Positions 1 to 9,305 of a stretch of DNA of 64,000 nucleotides are shown here, piece after piece; within the stretch, counting starts at the first letter, position 1, and every line of letters begins with the position of its first letter. The translations under genes were made by a program, and so were the position numbers. Origin of the DNA: Butyrivibrio sp. FCS014 (lineage in GTDB: Bacteria; Bacillota; Clostridia; Lachnospirales; Lachnospiraceae); NCBI RefSeq assembly GCF_000526935.1, contig NZ_JAHA01000019.1:930001-994000 (forward strand), written 5' to 3'. The notes under the pieces were generated by a model. The model was not told the origin of the DNA, did not search any database, and was given only the letters and a program-made list of their open reading frames with translations.

Positions 1-466
1 CGATGGCAACCCTCTGCTGCTGTCCGCCGGACATCTCACTGGGCTTGTGAGTCTTTCTCTTTTCAAGGCCCACGCTGTTAAGTGCGGCATTGGCAAGGCG
101 CAGTCTCTCCTTCTTGGAAACTCCTCTGTATATAAGAGGAAGCTCCACATTTTCCAAAGCTGTCAGTGACGGTATAAGATTGAATCCCTGAAAAATAAAT
201 CCTATCTCCCTGTTCCTGATGTCTGACTGTTCATCGTCAGACATGTGAGAAACATCCTGCCCATGGAGAAAATACTTGCCGCTGGTGGGGGTATCAAGAC
301 ACCCAAGCATGTTCATAAGTGTGGACTTTCCGGATCCGGACTGGCCGATAATGGCCACAAATTCGCCCTCTCCGATGGTCAGATTTACATGGCTCAAAGC
401 TCTGACCTCATTTTCCCCGGGATTATATATCTTGCTTACGTCTTTTATTTCAACGAGTTTCTTCAT
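1..466 (-). CDS. ABC transporter ATP-binding protein, MacB/LolD type (3' part outside window)
   Basis: This is the ATPase subunit of an ABC transporter of the MacB/LolD/FtsE family, which usually works with a FtsX/MacB-like permease in peptide or lipoprotein export or antibiotic resistance. Translating the minus strand from the ATG at 464-466 gives 155 residues before the window edge. The Walker A motif GQSGSGKST lies at residues 41-49, the Q-loop glutamine at about 93 and the signature MSGGQQQR at 145-152; Walker B lies beyond the window. A GGGAGATG ribosome site precedes the ATG. The permease is presumably just outside, so the substrate cannot be inferred. The family call is firm. Confidence 0.9.
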   Translation of the reverse strand, partial: MKKLVEIKDVSKIYNPGENEVRALSHVNLTIGEGEFVAIIGQSGSGKSTLMNMLGCLDTPTSGKYFLHGQDVSHMSDDEQSDIRNREIGFIFQGFNLIPSLTALENVELPLIYRGVSKKERLRLANAALNSVGLEKRKTHKPSEMSGGQQQRVAI

Positions 467-559
467 TTACATCTCCCGATTGCTAAAAAATACACAAACT
501 TCATTATATAGTATGATATTTCATGAATAAAAGAAAGTACGGCCCATGCTAAATTTAAT

Positions 560-607
560 AAAATTTTTATAAAAAAAATGGTGCACAATCTATTTAGATT
601 GTACACC
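560..607 (-). terminator. Rho-independent terminator after thiT
   Basis: Read on the minus strand, the arms at about 580-592 and 595-607 form an almost perfect hairpin with one G-U pair. A run of T follows (minus-strand T at 571-578 and beyond). It lies 34 bases after the thiT stop codon and fits a terminator for the riboswitch-thiT transcript. Confidence 0.8.
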
Positions 608-640
608 ATATTCTCCCTCAATCAATACCGCAGATCTACT

Positions 641-1342
641 TTATCCAAGTGATACCTGATTTCTTATTTCTTTTTCCTGTGCCTCAGCCTTTACTCGATA
701 GATAGCCTCATGTACAACAGGGATCAAAAGAACTATCACTGTGATCGCACTCTCCGCAGCAAGGTAAGAGCCGTTGTAAGCTGCTGAGTAAGCTAAAGGT
801 GACATATTCTCGGGAGCGTAATCCGCAAAGAATACCACGCCTGAAAGTGTCGCAAAGAAGAATCTTCCGAAGACTGCAAGAAGATAACCCTTGATCATTC
901 CGCCCTTCTTGTTATAGAAGAAACCTGAAAGTCCCAGAGCTGTGAATGCAAGGATATAATCGCACAGAAGCTGGGGAATGCTGATGATGTAGGGATCAAC
1001 CACAAGCTGCAAAAGTCCGTAGGCAAAGGCAGATGCAAGACCGATCCTGGGTCCGTACAGGTAGCCGATGAATGCCACAAAGAACATGCTGAAAAATGTT
1101 ACGGAGCCGCCCATGGGCAGTTTGAAAAGCTTGATATTTGACAAAACGAAGGCCAATGCCAGGCAAAGAGCAGAAACCGTTGTCTGCTTGATGCTCATTT
1201 TGAACTTGCCGTCTTTGTTAAGGAAATAGCTGATTGCAAGAAACGCCAGAACCGCAAGCGCAATGATCAGGGCATATCCTCCTTTGGTTATGTTGTAGGT
1301 AACATAACCGTCCTCTGTTACTTTCTCCAAAAATAAACTCAT
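641..1342 (-). CDS. thiT: Energy-coupled thiamine transporter, S component ThiT
   Basis: ThiT is the substrate-binding membrane subunit of an ECF transporter. It binds thiamine and docks on the shared EcfA/A'/T module, which is not in this window. The predicted product has 233 residues with about six hydrophobic segments, including the family-typical stretch after SIKQ and the segment around PYIISIPQLLCDY. The frame stays open to 1444, but the ATG at 1342 has an AGGAGG site 7-8 bases upstream, and the longer form would run back towards the riboswitch. Thiamine specificity is strongly supported by the TPP riboswitch directly upstream. Transcription ends at the hairpin at 560-607. Confidence 0.92.
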   Translation of the reverse strand: MSLFLEKVTEDGYVTYNITKGGYALIIALAVLAFLAISYFLNKDGKFKMSIKQTTVSALCLALAFVLSNIKLFKLPMGGSVTFFSMFFVAFIGYLYGPRIGLASAFAYGLLQLVVDPYIISIPQLLCDYILAFTALGLSGFFYNKKGGMIKGYLLAVFGRFFFATLSGVVFFADYAPENMSPLAYSAAYNGSYLAAESAITVIVLLIPVVHEAIYRVKAEAQEKEIRNQVSLG

Positions 1343-1452
1343 AAAAAAATCCTCCCTTGTTGTCATTGACTTTCGGGGAGGATACCATATCCTTGCTACC
1401 TGCATAAACACTGCCATATATGATATAATCAAGTGGCATTGCAAGTAAATAA

Positions 1453-1535
1453 GCTTCCCTACGCCGGTATTATCCGGGTCAGGTAATAAGGGTTAGACGT
1501 TTGAAACGTACACTCTCAGCATTGCTCCCCTAGCG
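1453..1535 (-). promoter_or_regulatory. TPP (thiamine pyrophosphate) riboswitch
   Basis: The minus strand carries the conserved TPP aptamer blocks in order: GGGGAGC, GCTGAGAG, ACCCTTATTACCTGA, CCGGATAATACCGGCG and TAGGGAAG. These are the THI-box core motifs that bind the pyrimidine and pyrophosphate parts of the ligand. The aptamer lies about 110 bases upstream of the thiT start, with a sigma-A promoter immediately before it. No clear terminator was seen between aptamer and gene, so control may act on translation initiation. Confidence 0.95.
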
Positions 1536-1554
1536 GTCTGTTAAATTCATTTAC

Positions 1555-1583
1555 ATTAAACTCTCATGGAAAGGGATTGTCAA
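1555..1583 (-). promoter_or_regulatory. Sigma-A promoter for the TPP riboswitch-thiT transcript
   Basis: On the minus strand a TTGACA box (1578-1583) and a TTTAAT box (1555-1560) are separated by exactly 17 bases. Transcription would start about 15 bases before the first aptamer base. The -35 box lies just outside the divergent CPBP gene. Confidence 0.75.
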
Positions 1584-1589
1584 TAGGAA

Positions 1590-2063
1590 ATGAAAAATAT
1601 ATTTTCCGAAAGATCAGGTATCAAGGAGATTTCAGTCTCCACATATATCATTTATGGGCTTATTTCCTGCGCTGTGGCCTTCCTTCTCACCCTGGTGTTC
1701 AATATAACAGGTCTCACCGAAATCGAATCCTTTCAAAACGCCTCGGATTCACTTATGGATGTTGGCGACAACACTGTTATCCTCATCCTTCTCTACTGCA
1801 TCGTCACTCCTCTTTTTGAGGAGATCATTTTCAGATTCTTCCTGTTTGACATCATCTTTCATTTTTCCAAAAATGCCGTCGTCTCCGTAATTCTCACCGC
1901 GGCCCTCTTTGGCATATATCACTTAAATCCCGTTCAGATACTCTACGGCTTTCTTATGGGACTTCTCATAACCTTTGCCTATTACCGCTACAGAAAGCTG
2001 TCCCTGGTATTTCTCATGCACTCACTGGCCAACCTCGTAGCCCTCATTTACACGCTTAGCTGA
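1590..2063 (+). CDS. CPBP family intramembrane metalloprotease
   Basis: This is a small CPBP (CAAX protease and bacteriocin-processing, ABI) family membrane protein of 157 residues. It shows the family motifs: the EE pair at residues 77-78 with Arg82 (EExxxR), FxxxH ending at His111, and HSxxN with His144 and Asn148. These form the proposed metal site within helices. Members process prenylated proteins or peptides, confer bacteriocin immunity or regulate membrane proteins; the substrate here is unknown. It is shorter than many members (about 200-300 aa) but keeps the catalytic core. It is transcribed alone and its last 16 bases overlap the convergent addA 3' end. Confidence 0.85.
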   Translation: MKNIFSERSGIKEISVSTYIIYGLISCAVAFLLTLVFNITGLTEIESFQNASDSLMDVGDNTVILILLYCIVTPLFEEIIFRFFLFDIIFHFSKNAVVSVILTAALFGIYHLNPVQILYGFLMGLLITFAYYRYRKLSLVFLMHSLANLVALIYTLS

Positions 2064-5000
2064 ATCTGCCTTCCAAGGGCAAAGGAATAGATGTAGATCT
2101 CTTTTACCTTCATTCCTGTAGCTGCCTCCAGCGCCCTCTTGTAGAGCTTAAGCTGAATGCTGTATCTGTCGGTAAGATCCTTGTCTTCCCTCACCTTATC
2201 CGTCTTGTAATCCATAAGGATGATATCATCACCTTCTATGAACCAGGCATCCACGATTCCCTGAACCAGCACGGTTTCATCATCCGGGAATTTCTCATTA
2301 AGCTCAGAGGCGGAAACGCCCATCATGAAAGGCTTCTCGGTCATTAGCTTCCCGTTTCTATATGCTTCCCCCATGCGCTTTCCAAGGTCTGTAAAAAGAA
2401 ACATCGAAACATCCTTAATATCTACGCAGTCCCTGTAGGTTTCCGGGATAACGCCCTTTTCGGTCAGTTTCCCGATCCACTTATCAAGTCTTTCGCAAAC
2501 CTCTTTGCTGCTCTTTGAAGGAAGGCTCTCATCCCCGTAGATGTCCTCGTCAAGAAGCTCCATTATCCTGTGATATGCTGTTCCTCTTTCAGCTCCCGTA
2601 AGCTGTCCCCCGGAGGATGCACTATCCTCATCCCCGGTCTCTTCCATATCTTGGGCAAAAGAGGCTTCATGGGCATCGAACTCTCCCGTCTCCTCCAGCA
2701 TCTTTTTCTTAAGCTCCGTAACCGTGGTCTTGGTGAAAAGACCTGTAAGCTCCGGATGAGAGTACTTAGCGCTTAGCCTTTCCTTTAGCTGTTTCTCCAA
2801 TTCGTCATTCCCCGCGGGAGCCTCCAGCTCTTTTCTCCGGATCTGTGAAAGAGCATCATCAGTAAGCTGCACCACGGTGATATCGTTGGCACCCATGGCC
2901 TTTATCTTAAGAGAGGGCTCATCCTCACCGGCTACGTAATATGCGCCGTATTCCTCAGCGGGAATCTCATACTTCTCAAATATCTCCTTCATGGATGAAT
3001 GGAGGAATACCGCAGGAAGAACAAGGTCCAGGTAACTCTGGGCTGCCTTTCTCTTTCCGTAGGGAAGGAGCTCTCCGCTCTTTCCAAGGGAGGCTGCAAG
3101 GGCCAGCTGCTCAGAGACTTTCTTAGCCAGGTTCTTCACACCGGCAGTCATGATGAGCTTTTCTTTGGCTCTTGTTAAGGCAACGTAAAGGACACGCAGT
3201 TCCTCGCCGAGGCTCTCGGTCTTCATTGAGTCTGCGATAACAGCGCGCTTTAAGGTGTCGGACTTGATGCCAAGCTCTGAATTGATGTACTTAACCCCTA
3301 GTCCCAGATCCATATCCAGGATGAAATTGCCGGTGCTGTCCCTGAAATTGAGGTGCTGTCCCATTCCGGCAACAAACACCACGGGAAACTCCAGGCCCTT
3401 ACTCTTATGGATACTCATGATCCTTACAACATCGGCGTTCTCGTCGATTATGCCGGCCTCGCCGGAATCCAACTGACTGTTCCTAAGGTGCTCAATATAT
3501 CTTACAAAGTGGAACAGTCCCTTGAAACTGGTCCTCTCGAAATTGGCGGCGTCGTTAAGAAGCTGTTCTATGTTGGCCCGGCGCTGATTGCCGTAGGGCA
3601 TGGCTGTCACCACGGTCTCGAAATCAGTCCTGTTCAAAAACAGCTGTAAGAGCTCATGGACGGGCACATAGGTGGACATGGTCCTGAACTCCTCGATAAG
3701 AGCCACAAAGGCCGCTGCCTTGTCTGAAAGCTCCGTATCAAGTGCAAGGCCGCTCTTCATTCCAAGGAAGTAGCTCTCCCCAAGATCCGGGTCTTCAAGA
3801 TCATTTAAGGCGATCTTTATCTTTGCCAGCTCCTCGTCGGTAAAGCCGCCGACAGGCGACTTCATAACGCTGATAAGCTCAATGTTCTGCCTGGGATTGT
3901 CGATCACAGACATCACGTTAAGAAGCACGGAAACCTCATAGGAGGTGAAGTATCCGCTCTTGGATTCCATATATGCGGGGATTCCGTTGTTGGAAAGCCC
4001 CTTCTTTAAAACATCCACCCAGCCTGAGGGTGATCTGAATAAAATGACAATGTCCTTGTAGGAGAGCTTTGGATTCTCTCTTCTTAGCTCATTTATCCTT
4101 GAGGCAATGACCGCTACCTCTTTTTCCTTGATGGACATATCCGAGGCGTCACCATCATCCTCCGTATCGTCCACAAGCAAAAGCTCGGGAGTTACATCAA
4201 GCAAGGGCTCCTCGTATTTAGCCCCGTAAACAAGCATTGCATCGCTGTCATACTCAACCTTGCCAAGGTCAGCCCCCATGATCCTTGCAAAGATATAGTT
4301 GGTTATATCAAGGATCTCTTTCCTGCTTCGGAAATTCTTGTGAAGGTCGATCCTTCTGTTTTCGGAACCCGCATCCTTATCAAAGGAGGCAAATTTCTCC
4401 ATGAAGATCTCGGGCCTTGCCAGGCGGAACTTGTAGATGCTCTGCTTGACGTCGCCCACCATAAACCTCTCGGAAACCTTCGGGTCCTCGCCGGATATGG
4501 CCTTTAATATCATCTCCTGAACGCTGTTGCTGTCCTGATACTCGTCAATAAGGACCTCCCTGTAGTAGTCCCTGTACTCAAGGGCAACGACAGAGGGCGT
4601 TGAAACATCCTCGGAGGGGTGGTCCACCAGTATCTGAAGGGCAAAGTGCTCCATATCGGAGAAGTCGATGATATGCCTGTTTCTCTTTTCTTCTGCAAAC
4701 CGGTCAGCAAATTCCAGAGTGAGCCTTACCAGCTCCCTGACAGCCCTGTCGCAGTAAGCCATTTTCTCTTTTACCTGGTCGCTCCTGCTGCCGAAAAAAT
4801 CCTTTATAAGCTTCGCCACGGCCTCCTTGGCATCGTTCCGCATCTTCTGGGCAAACCCCTTCTTGTCGGCGTTTACGCTATTGTCCCTGCAGGGGGAAAG
4901 CTTGTCAAAGCTTATGTTCCTCAGCCGGTCAAAAGAATCATCATAGCCCTTAGAGTCAATGGCAGCACGGACACTCTCAAGCTCTGCCTCAAATCTGTCA

Positions 5001-5743
5001 ACATACATATAGGGCCCGTCGGGATCAGAGGCAAGCTTAAGAGCAAGCTCAAGCCTTGATGCAGCTTCCTTAAGGACGTCCCTTGCAATCTCCATGCACA
5101 CCTTAACAAAGCCAAGCTCATCAAAGTCCCCATCCGCGGCCTCATAATCGCAAAGCCTCTGTCTTAGCCAGTCCTCGGGCCAGGGCATACTCTGTGAATA
5201 TTTGTAGAGAGTGTTTATGTACTCCGAAACCGCGCTGTCGCTGTTGCCCTGGCTGAAATAATCCATGCAGTAGATGAAATCGCTGTTCTCTTCCCCGGAG
5301 GCCCTGTCATACTCCTCCTCCAGAAAGTTGTTTAGTACCTCCTCGGAGAGAAGCTGCAGCTCGCCCTCGTCCCCTACTCTGTAGGAAGGGTCAAGGCCTA
5401 TGGTATTAAAGTTGTTCCTGACCACATACTGACAGAAGGAATCGATGGTGGTGATCTGGGCGTTGTGGATCAGGGTCTCCTGCCTCTGAAAGTGGGCATC
5501 CTCCGGATCCTGCGCCAGTCTCTCATGGATCGCTGCGGTGATCTTCTCCTTCATCTGTGCGGCTGCTGCCCTTGTGAAGGTCACCACCAGAAGATGATCG
5601 ATATCAAGCCCCTCGCTCATCATCTGAATTATGCGCTCTACCAAAACCGCAGTCTTGCCGGAGCCGGCTGCTGCGGATACCAGTATATTGCTCTTTCTGG
5701 CGTCAATGACCGCCTGTTGTTCCTCGGTAAATTCAATCCCCAT
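2048..5743 (-). CDS. addA: ATP-dependent helicase/nuclease subunit A (AddA)
   Basis: AddA is the UvrD-like helicase plus RecB-type nuclease subunit of the AddAB complex. The complex resects double-strand breaks up to a Chi site and loads RecA. The predicted product is 1231 aa, normal for the family. Walker A AAGSGKT lies at residues 25-31, and VLIDEYQDSN and the QSIYKFRLA helicase motifs follow. The C-terminal nuclease motif is LMDYKTD with Asp1178 and Lys1180. The frame is open to 5797, but the ATG at 5743 gives the canonical N-terminus (MGIEFTEEQ). This start overlaps the addB stop by 11 bases, which indicates translational coupling. Confidence 0.96.
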   Translation of the reverse strand: MGIEFTEEQQAVIDARKSNILVSAAAGSGKTAVLVERIIQMMSEGLDIDHLLVVTFTRAAAAQMKEKITAAIHERLAQDPEDAHFQRQETLIHNAQITTIDSFCQYVVRNNFNTIGLDPSYRVGDEGELQLLSEEVLNNFLEEEYDRASGEENSDFIYCMDYFSQGNSDSAVSEYINTLYKYSQSMPWPEDWLRQRLCDYEAADGDFDELGFVKVCMEIARDVLKEAASRLELALKLASDPDGPYMYVDRFEAELESVRAAIDSKGYDDSFDRLRNISFDKLSPCRDNSVNADKKGFAQKMRNDAKEAVAKLIKDFFGSRSDQVKEKMAYCDRAVRELVRLTLEFADRFAEEKRNRHIIDFSDMEHFALQILVDHPSEDVSTPSVVALEYRDYYREVLIDEYQDSNSVQEMILKAISGEDPKVSERFMVGDVKQSIYKFRLARPEIFMEKFASFDKDAGSENRRIDLHKNFRSRKEILDITNYIFARIMGADLGKVEYDSDAMLVYGAKYEEPLLDVTPELLLVDDTEDDGDASDMSIKEKEVAVIASRINELRRENPKLSYKDIVILFRSPSGWVDVLKKGLSNNGIPAYMESKSGYFTSYEVSVLLNVMSVIDNPRQNIELISVMKSPVGGFTDEELAKIKIALNDLEDPDLGESYFLGMKSGLALDTELSDKAAAFVALIEEFRTMSTYVPVHELLQLFLNRTDFETVVTAMPYGNQRRANIEQLLNDAANFERTSFKGLFHFVRYIEHLRNSQLDSGEAGIIDENADVVRIMSIHKSKGLEFPVVFVAGMGQHLNFRDSTGNFILDMDLGLGVKYINSELGIKSDTLKRAVIADSMKTESLGEELRVLYVALTRAKEKLIMTAGVKNLAKKVSEQLALAASLGKSGELLPYGKRKAAQSYLDLVLPAVFLHSSMKEIFEKYEIPAEEYGAYYVAGEDEPSLKIKAMGANDITVVQLTDDALSQIRRKELEAPAGNDELEKQLKERLSAKYSHPELTGLFTKTTVTELKKKMLEETGEFDAHEASFAQDMEETGDEDSASSGGQLTGAERGTAYHRIMELLDEDIYGDESLPSKSSKEVCERLDKWIGKLTEKGVIPETYRDCVDIKDVSMFLFTDLGKRMGEAYRNGKLMTEKPFMMGVSASELNEKFPDDETVLVQGIVDAWFIEGDDIILMDYKTDKVREDKDLTDRYSIQLKLYKRALEAATGMKVKEIYIYSFALGRQIQLSV

Positions 5744-8700
5744 CTGTATCTGTCTCTTCTTCGTTAACTTCAGCCATGATAAGGGCTGTTGCTTCATCGT
5801 CTGTTACTTCGAAATGTCTTTTCCTGTATCCGGGCACCTTCTCGTCGCATCCGCAGATGGACTTAAAGTCACAGAAGGTGCAGGAGTTGTACTTCTTGTC
5901 GTCAAAAGGATTTACTTCTATGTCTCCGTCCAGGATATTCCTGCCCTGCTGCCTTATCTTCCTGCCGACAAATTCCGAGAGTCCCTCTATGACCTCGGGA
6001 GCCGCCGTCTGGGATCTTGCTCCCACAGCGCCCTTGGCTGTGATCTCAACAGGAATTACATCGGATTTACCCGAAATCTCATTGTCCAAAAGATCTATGA
6101 TATCCCGGTCCTCACTTACAAGTCCCCTGGTATTGAGCTGGCTTCTTATGGCCTTGTTCAGTGTCTCCTCATCGGGCTCCTCCTCGGTCTCAAACTCGGG
6201 ATTGTGTATATGGTAGTAAAGAAGCGCGGCGGGAACTACCTCTTTTCCCTTGGAGTGCTTCTTCTGAGCGGCCATGGCAACGTTCATGTACAGCACCAGC
6301 TGGAGCTGAAGGCCGTAGTACAGGGATGCCACGCTGAAGCTGTGCTTGGAGGACTTGTAGTCCACGATCTTAACGTATACGTGATCGGGGTCGCTGCAGA
6401 TGTCCACTCTGTCGATGCGGCCTTTAAGCTTCATGCTCTCTATGATGTTATGCCTTTCATCCTCACGAAGGGCAATATTGATATCTTCGATGTTTCCGGC
6501 TTCTTCAAAGCTCATCTCCATATGGGCGGGCTCAAAGCTTCCCTTTGAGAGCTGGTACCGCATGGTATCTGCGGTTTTGACAAGGATCTTGTGGATCCTG
6601 TCCGCCACATACTCGTTTCTTGAGGTGCTGCGAAGAATGGTCTCCCCGTAGGCGTCCACGCACTCGTTAACGATCTTGTCCAGGATCTTATCAGACTCCT
6701 CCTTGGTAATGTTTCTGAAATTCCTGCCATCGGAGGTTATTTCCTTAAGGTACTTCTCAAGGACGTCATGGAACACATTTCCAAGATCCGCCCGGTCAAA
6801 CTTGTACTCCTGCCTCTCCTCAAGCCCTAAGCCGTACTTAAGGAAGTGGGCATAGGCGCAGGAGGCATACTGCTCAAGCCTTGTAACGCTGTTCTCAAGG
6901 TTCACCCCGTAAAGGGCCGTGGCAATGGCCTTGGCCAGGGGCCTGTTCCTGTAATGGGTAAATGCAGCCTCGGTGATCTCATCAAGGAGCTTCTTATCTC
7001 CCATCTGCCCAAGAACCCTGTAGAGGGTCATGAACTCTTTCTTCTCCTCATCGGTTGCTCTGCCTGCGGCATATTCACGGATCATCCCCGCCATGGCCAC
7101 CATTCCGTCGTCGGTGCTCACAACCTGTGAGAGGGCATCCCGATCCTCGGGACGATGCACCTCAAGGCCCTCATACATCCCGGTTATCTTGGGTATAAGA
7201 TAGGCCGCGTGAAGTGACTTTCCGTCGCTTGATAGCTCCGCAAAGGACAAAAACAGCTTGTCCGTGGGCTTTGTCAGGTTCATATAAAGGTAGAGCCTCT
7301 GTATATACATCTGCTGCCTGGGTGTAGGTGCAAACTCTATCTGCGTGCCAAGGTCCAGAAGGAACTGCCTGTCTATATCCGACAGTATTCCTCCGCTTCC
7401 GGCGCCGGAAGGTATATTTCCGTCGTTGACTCCCACAAAGAAAAGGACCTTTATCTCGCGAAGCCTTGTTCTTTCTATGTCTCCCACAACTATCCTGTCA
7501 ACGTCCTGGGGAATGGTTCCGACAGCTATCTCTCCAAAGCCCGCCGACAGAAGATCTCTGTACTCCTCAAGGGTTATGGCTTCATCCCCCACAAGGGATT
7601 TCATCTGCTCAAGAAGGGTTATGATCTTGTCATAGATCTGGTCGTATTCCCTGGCCTTTTTAAGGTCACCCTGCTCCTCGAACATCGCCCTGTATTCCTG
7701 AAGCTTCCGCTGACATTCCCCGGCCTCGATGACCTTTATCAGGGCATCTGTTATACCGGAGACTGTCCCCTGTCTTGTATCAAAAAGAGGCATCAGATCC
7801 CCGGAAAGCTTCTGTCTGATGCTGTTTAGTTTCTCTAAAAGCCGGACTTCGCGAAGATCTTCCTCTTCCTTGCCTGCTCTTTTCCTGAATCTTCTGGGCA
7901 TGTGCCTTAGGAACTTATCCTCCCACTGCTGTCTGCCTCTTACGCCCAGGGCTCTTACGTAGTCCTCCAGGATATCGGCGTCGTTCCTGTCAAAGTCCGT
8001 CATGCCGCTTCGCATGTAGTGGAAAACGTCCTCGTATCTGTAGCCTGAGAGGACGATGTTGATGGCGCTTGTGATGTACTCAATGAAGGGATTTAAAAGG
8101 ATGCTGGTGTTCTTGTCAACGTAAATGGGGATATCGAACTTCCCGGCCTGCCTGGTCACAATATCCGCGTAGGAATCAAGGCTGCCGCAAAGAAGGGCGA
8201 TGTCCCTGTAGGCATAGCCCTGCTGCTTGACGAGATCACTTATGATTATCATGGCCTGGCGGATCTCCTCATCCCCGGTGGATGCCCTGAATATGGTGAT
8301 GGAGTCGTTGGCCCCCGTAAATTTCTCAGTTTTATAGCGGAAAAGAGACTGCTCAAGATATGCCAGCGGTGGATTGCCTTTAAGCCTTGCCACCGGAGTT
8401 TCTTTGATGAAGACATCTTTCTCATCTCCGGTTCTTGCATGCCTTAAGGCCCTGAAGGCGGCAAAGTCGCTTATGTTGCTGCCCTTTTCCCGCATCACGG
8501 CAAATTCAAGTTTCTCCAGTTCCAGAACAGTTTTTTTGCTAAGAAGAAAGAGTTCCTGCTCCTTCAGTTCCTCCGAATAGGGATCCTCATCGGGACTTAT
8601 GGTCACGGTAAAGATGACCTCCCTGCACAGGGTAAGGAGCTGTCTGATGACTCTGTACTGAATGGGGGTAAAGCCGGTGAAGCCGTCAAATACCACCACG

Positions 8701-9287
8701 CTGTCCTTTATAAGCTCTGAGTTTGGAAGAGCCCTGCAGAGGATGTCCAAAGTCTCCTCGGGAGTTGTGAACTTTCCGTTTATGTATTCAAGGAACTCCC
8801 GATACAAAAGCCTAAGGTCCCTAAGTTTGGCGCTAAGTGCCCCTTTGCTATGGCTCTTTTCCTCAAGGAGGGCAAGGTCCTCGTCCCCGATACCGTACTG
8901 CATGAATTCGGAGATGGTGGACTTTACTTCGTCGATATAGCCGGGTTTGTGCATGTTCTTTCCGATGACAGGGAGCCGGTCTCCAAGCTTGTCGGAAAGA
9001 CGGCGAAGTACAAGGCTCTTTCCCAGATCGTCAAGCACAGAAAAAGAGCTCAGGCCTGTTTCCTCAAAAACTCTGTGAGAAAGTCTGCCAAAGCTCAATA
9101 TATCGATGTTCATGATGGCTCCCAAAGGATGCATCTTTACTACATCCTTCTGGGTCTGCATCGTGAACTGGTCAGGGACCAGGATAAGAAAATCCGTATC
9201 CCTTTCCTTCATACTTCTTTCAATGATCTCTTTATAAAGCCCGGTGCTCTTCCCCGCTCCGGACGCCCCAAAACAAAACCTGAGCAT
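5733..9287 (-). CDS. addB: ATP-dependent helicase/nuclease subunit B (AddB)
   Basis: AddB is the partner of AddA, with an inactivated helicase-like core that recognises Chi, a second nuclease domain and a 4Fe-4S cluster. The product is 1184 aa. The P-loop GASGAGKS lies at residues 7-14. A Cys in the ASCAYAHF segment (about residue 808) and the C-terminal CTFCDFKSIC group (about 1132-1142) match the four cluster ligands. The nuclease DYKSSK motif is at about 976. It sits between the EAL protein gene (18-base gap) and addA (overlap), so all three are probably co-transcribed. Confidence 0.95.
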   Translation of the reverse strand: MLRFCFGASGAGKSTGLYKEIIERSMKERDTDFLILVPDQFTMQTQKDVVKMHPLGAIMNIDILSFGRLSHRVFEETGLSSFSVLDDLGKSLVLRRLSDKLGDRLPVIGKNMHKPGYIDEVKSTISEFMQYGIGDEDLALLEEKSHSKGALSAKLRDLRLLYREFLEYINGKFTTPEETLDILCRALPNSELIKDSVVVFDGFTGFTPIQYRVIRQLLTLCREVIFTVTISPDEDPYSEELKEQELFLLSKKTVLELEKLEFAVMREKGSNISDFAAFRALRHARTGDEKDVFIKETPVARLKGNPPLAYLEQSLFRYKTEKFTGANDSITIFRASTGDEEIRQAMIIISDLVKQQGYAYRDIALLCGSLDSYADIVTRQAGKFDIPIYVDKNTSILLNPFIEYITSAINIVLSGYRYEDVFHYMRSGMTDFDRNDADILEDYVRALGVRGRQQWEDKFLRHMPRRFRKRAGKEEEDLREVRLLEKLNSIRQKLSGDLMPLFDTRQGTVSGITDALIKVIEAGECQRKLQEYRAMFEEQGDLKKAREYDQIYDKIITLLEQMKSLVGDEAITLEEYRDLLSAGFGEIAVGTIPQDVDRIVVGDIERTRLREIKVLFFVGVNDGNIPSGAGSGGILSDIDRQFLLDLGTQIEFAPTPRQQMYIQRLYLYMNLTKPTDKLFLSFAELSSDGKSLHAAYLIPKITGMYEGLEVHRPEDRDALSQVVSTDDGMVAMAGMIREYAAGRATDEEKKEFMTLYRVLGQMGDKKLLDEITEAAFTHYRNRPLAKAIATALYGVNLENSVTRLEQYASCAYAHFLKYGLGLEERQEYKFDRADLGNVFHDVLEKYLKEITSDGRNFRNITKEESDKILDKIVNECVDAYGETILRSTSRNEYVADRIHKILVKTADTMRYQLSKGSFEPAHMEMSFEEAGNIEDINIALREDERHNIIESMKLKGRIDRVDICSDPDHVYVKIVDYKSSKHSFSVASLYYGLQLQLVLYMNVAMAAQKKHSKGKEVVPAALLYYHIHNPEFETEEEPDEETLNKAIRSQLNTRGLVSEDRDIIDLLDNEISGKSDVIPVEITAKGAVGARSQTAAPEVIEGLSEFVGRKIRQQGRNILDGDIEVNPFDDKKYNSCTFCDFKSICGCDEKVPGYRKRHFEVTDDEATALIMAEVNEEETDTDGD

Positions 9288-9305
9288 ACCCTGATCCTAT
9301 CCCCG

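Noticed and set aside
5631..6548. Long open frame of 305 codons on the plus strand opposite addA/addB
   Set aside because: It lies wholly antisense to well-supported genes with clear motifs; its translation shows no family features.
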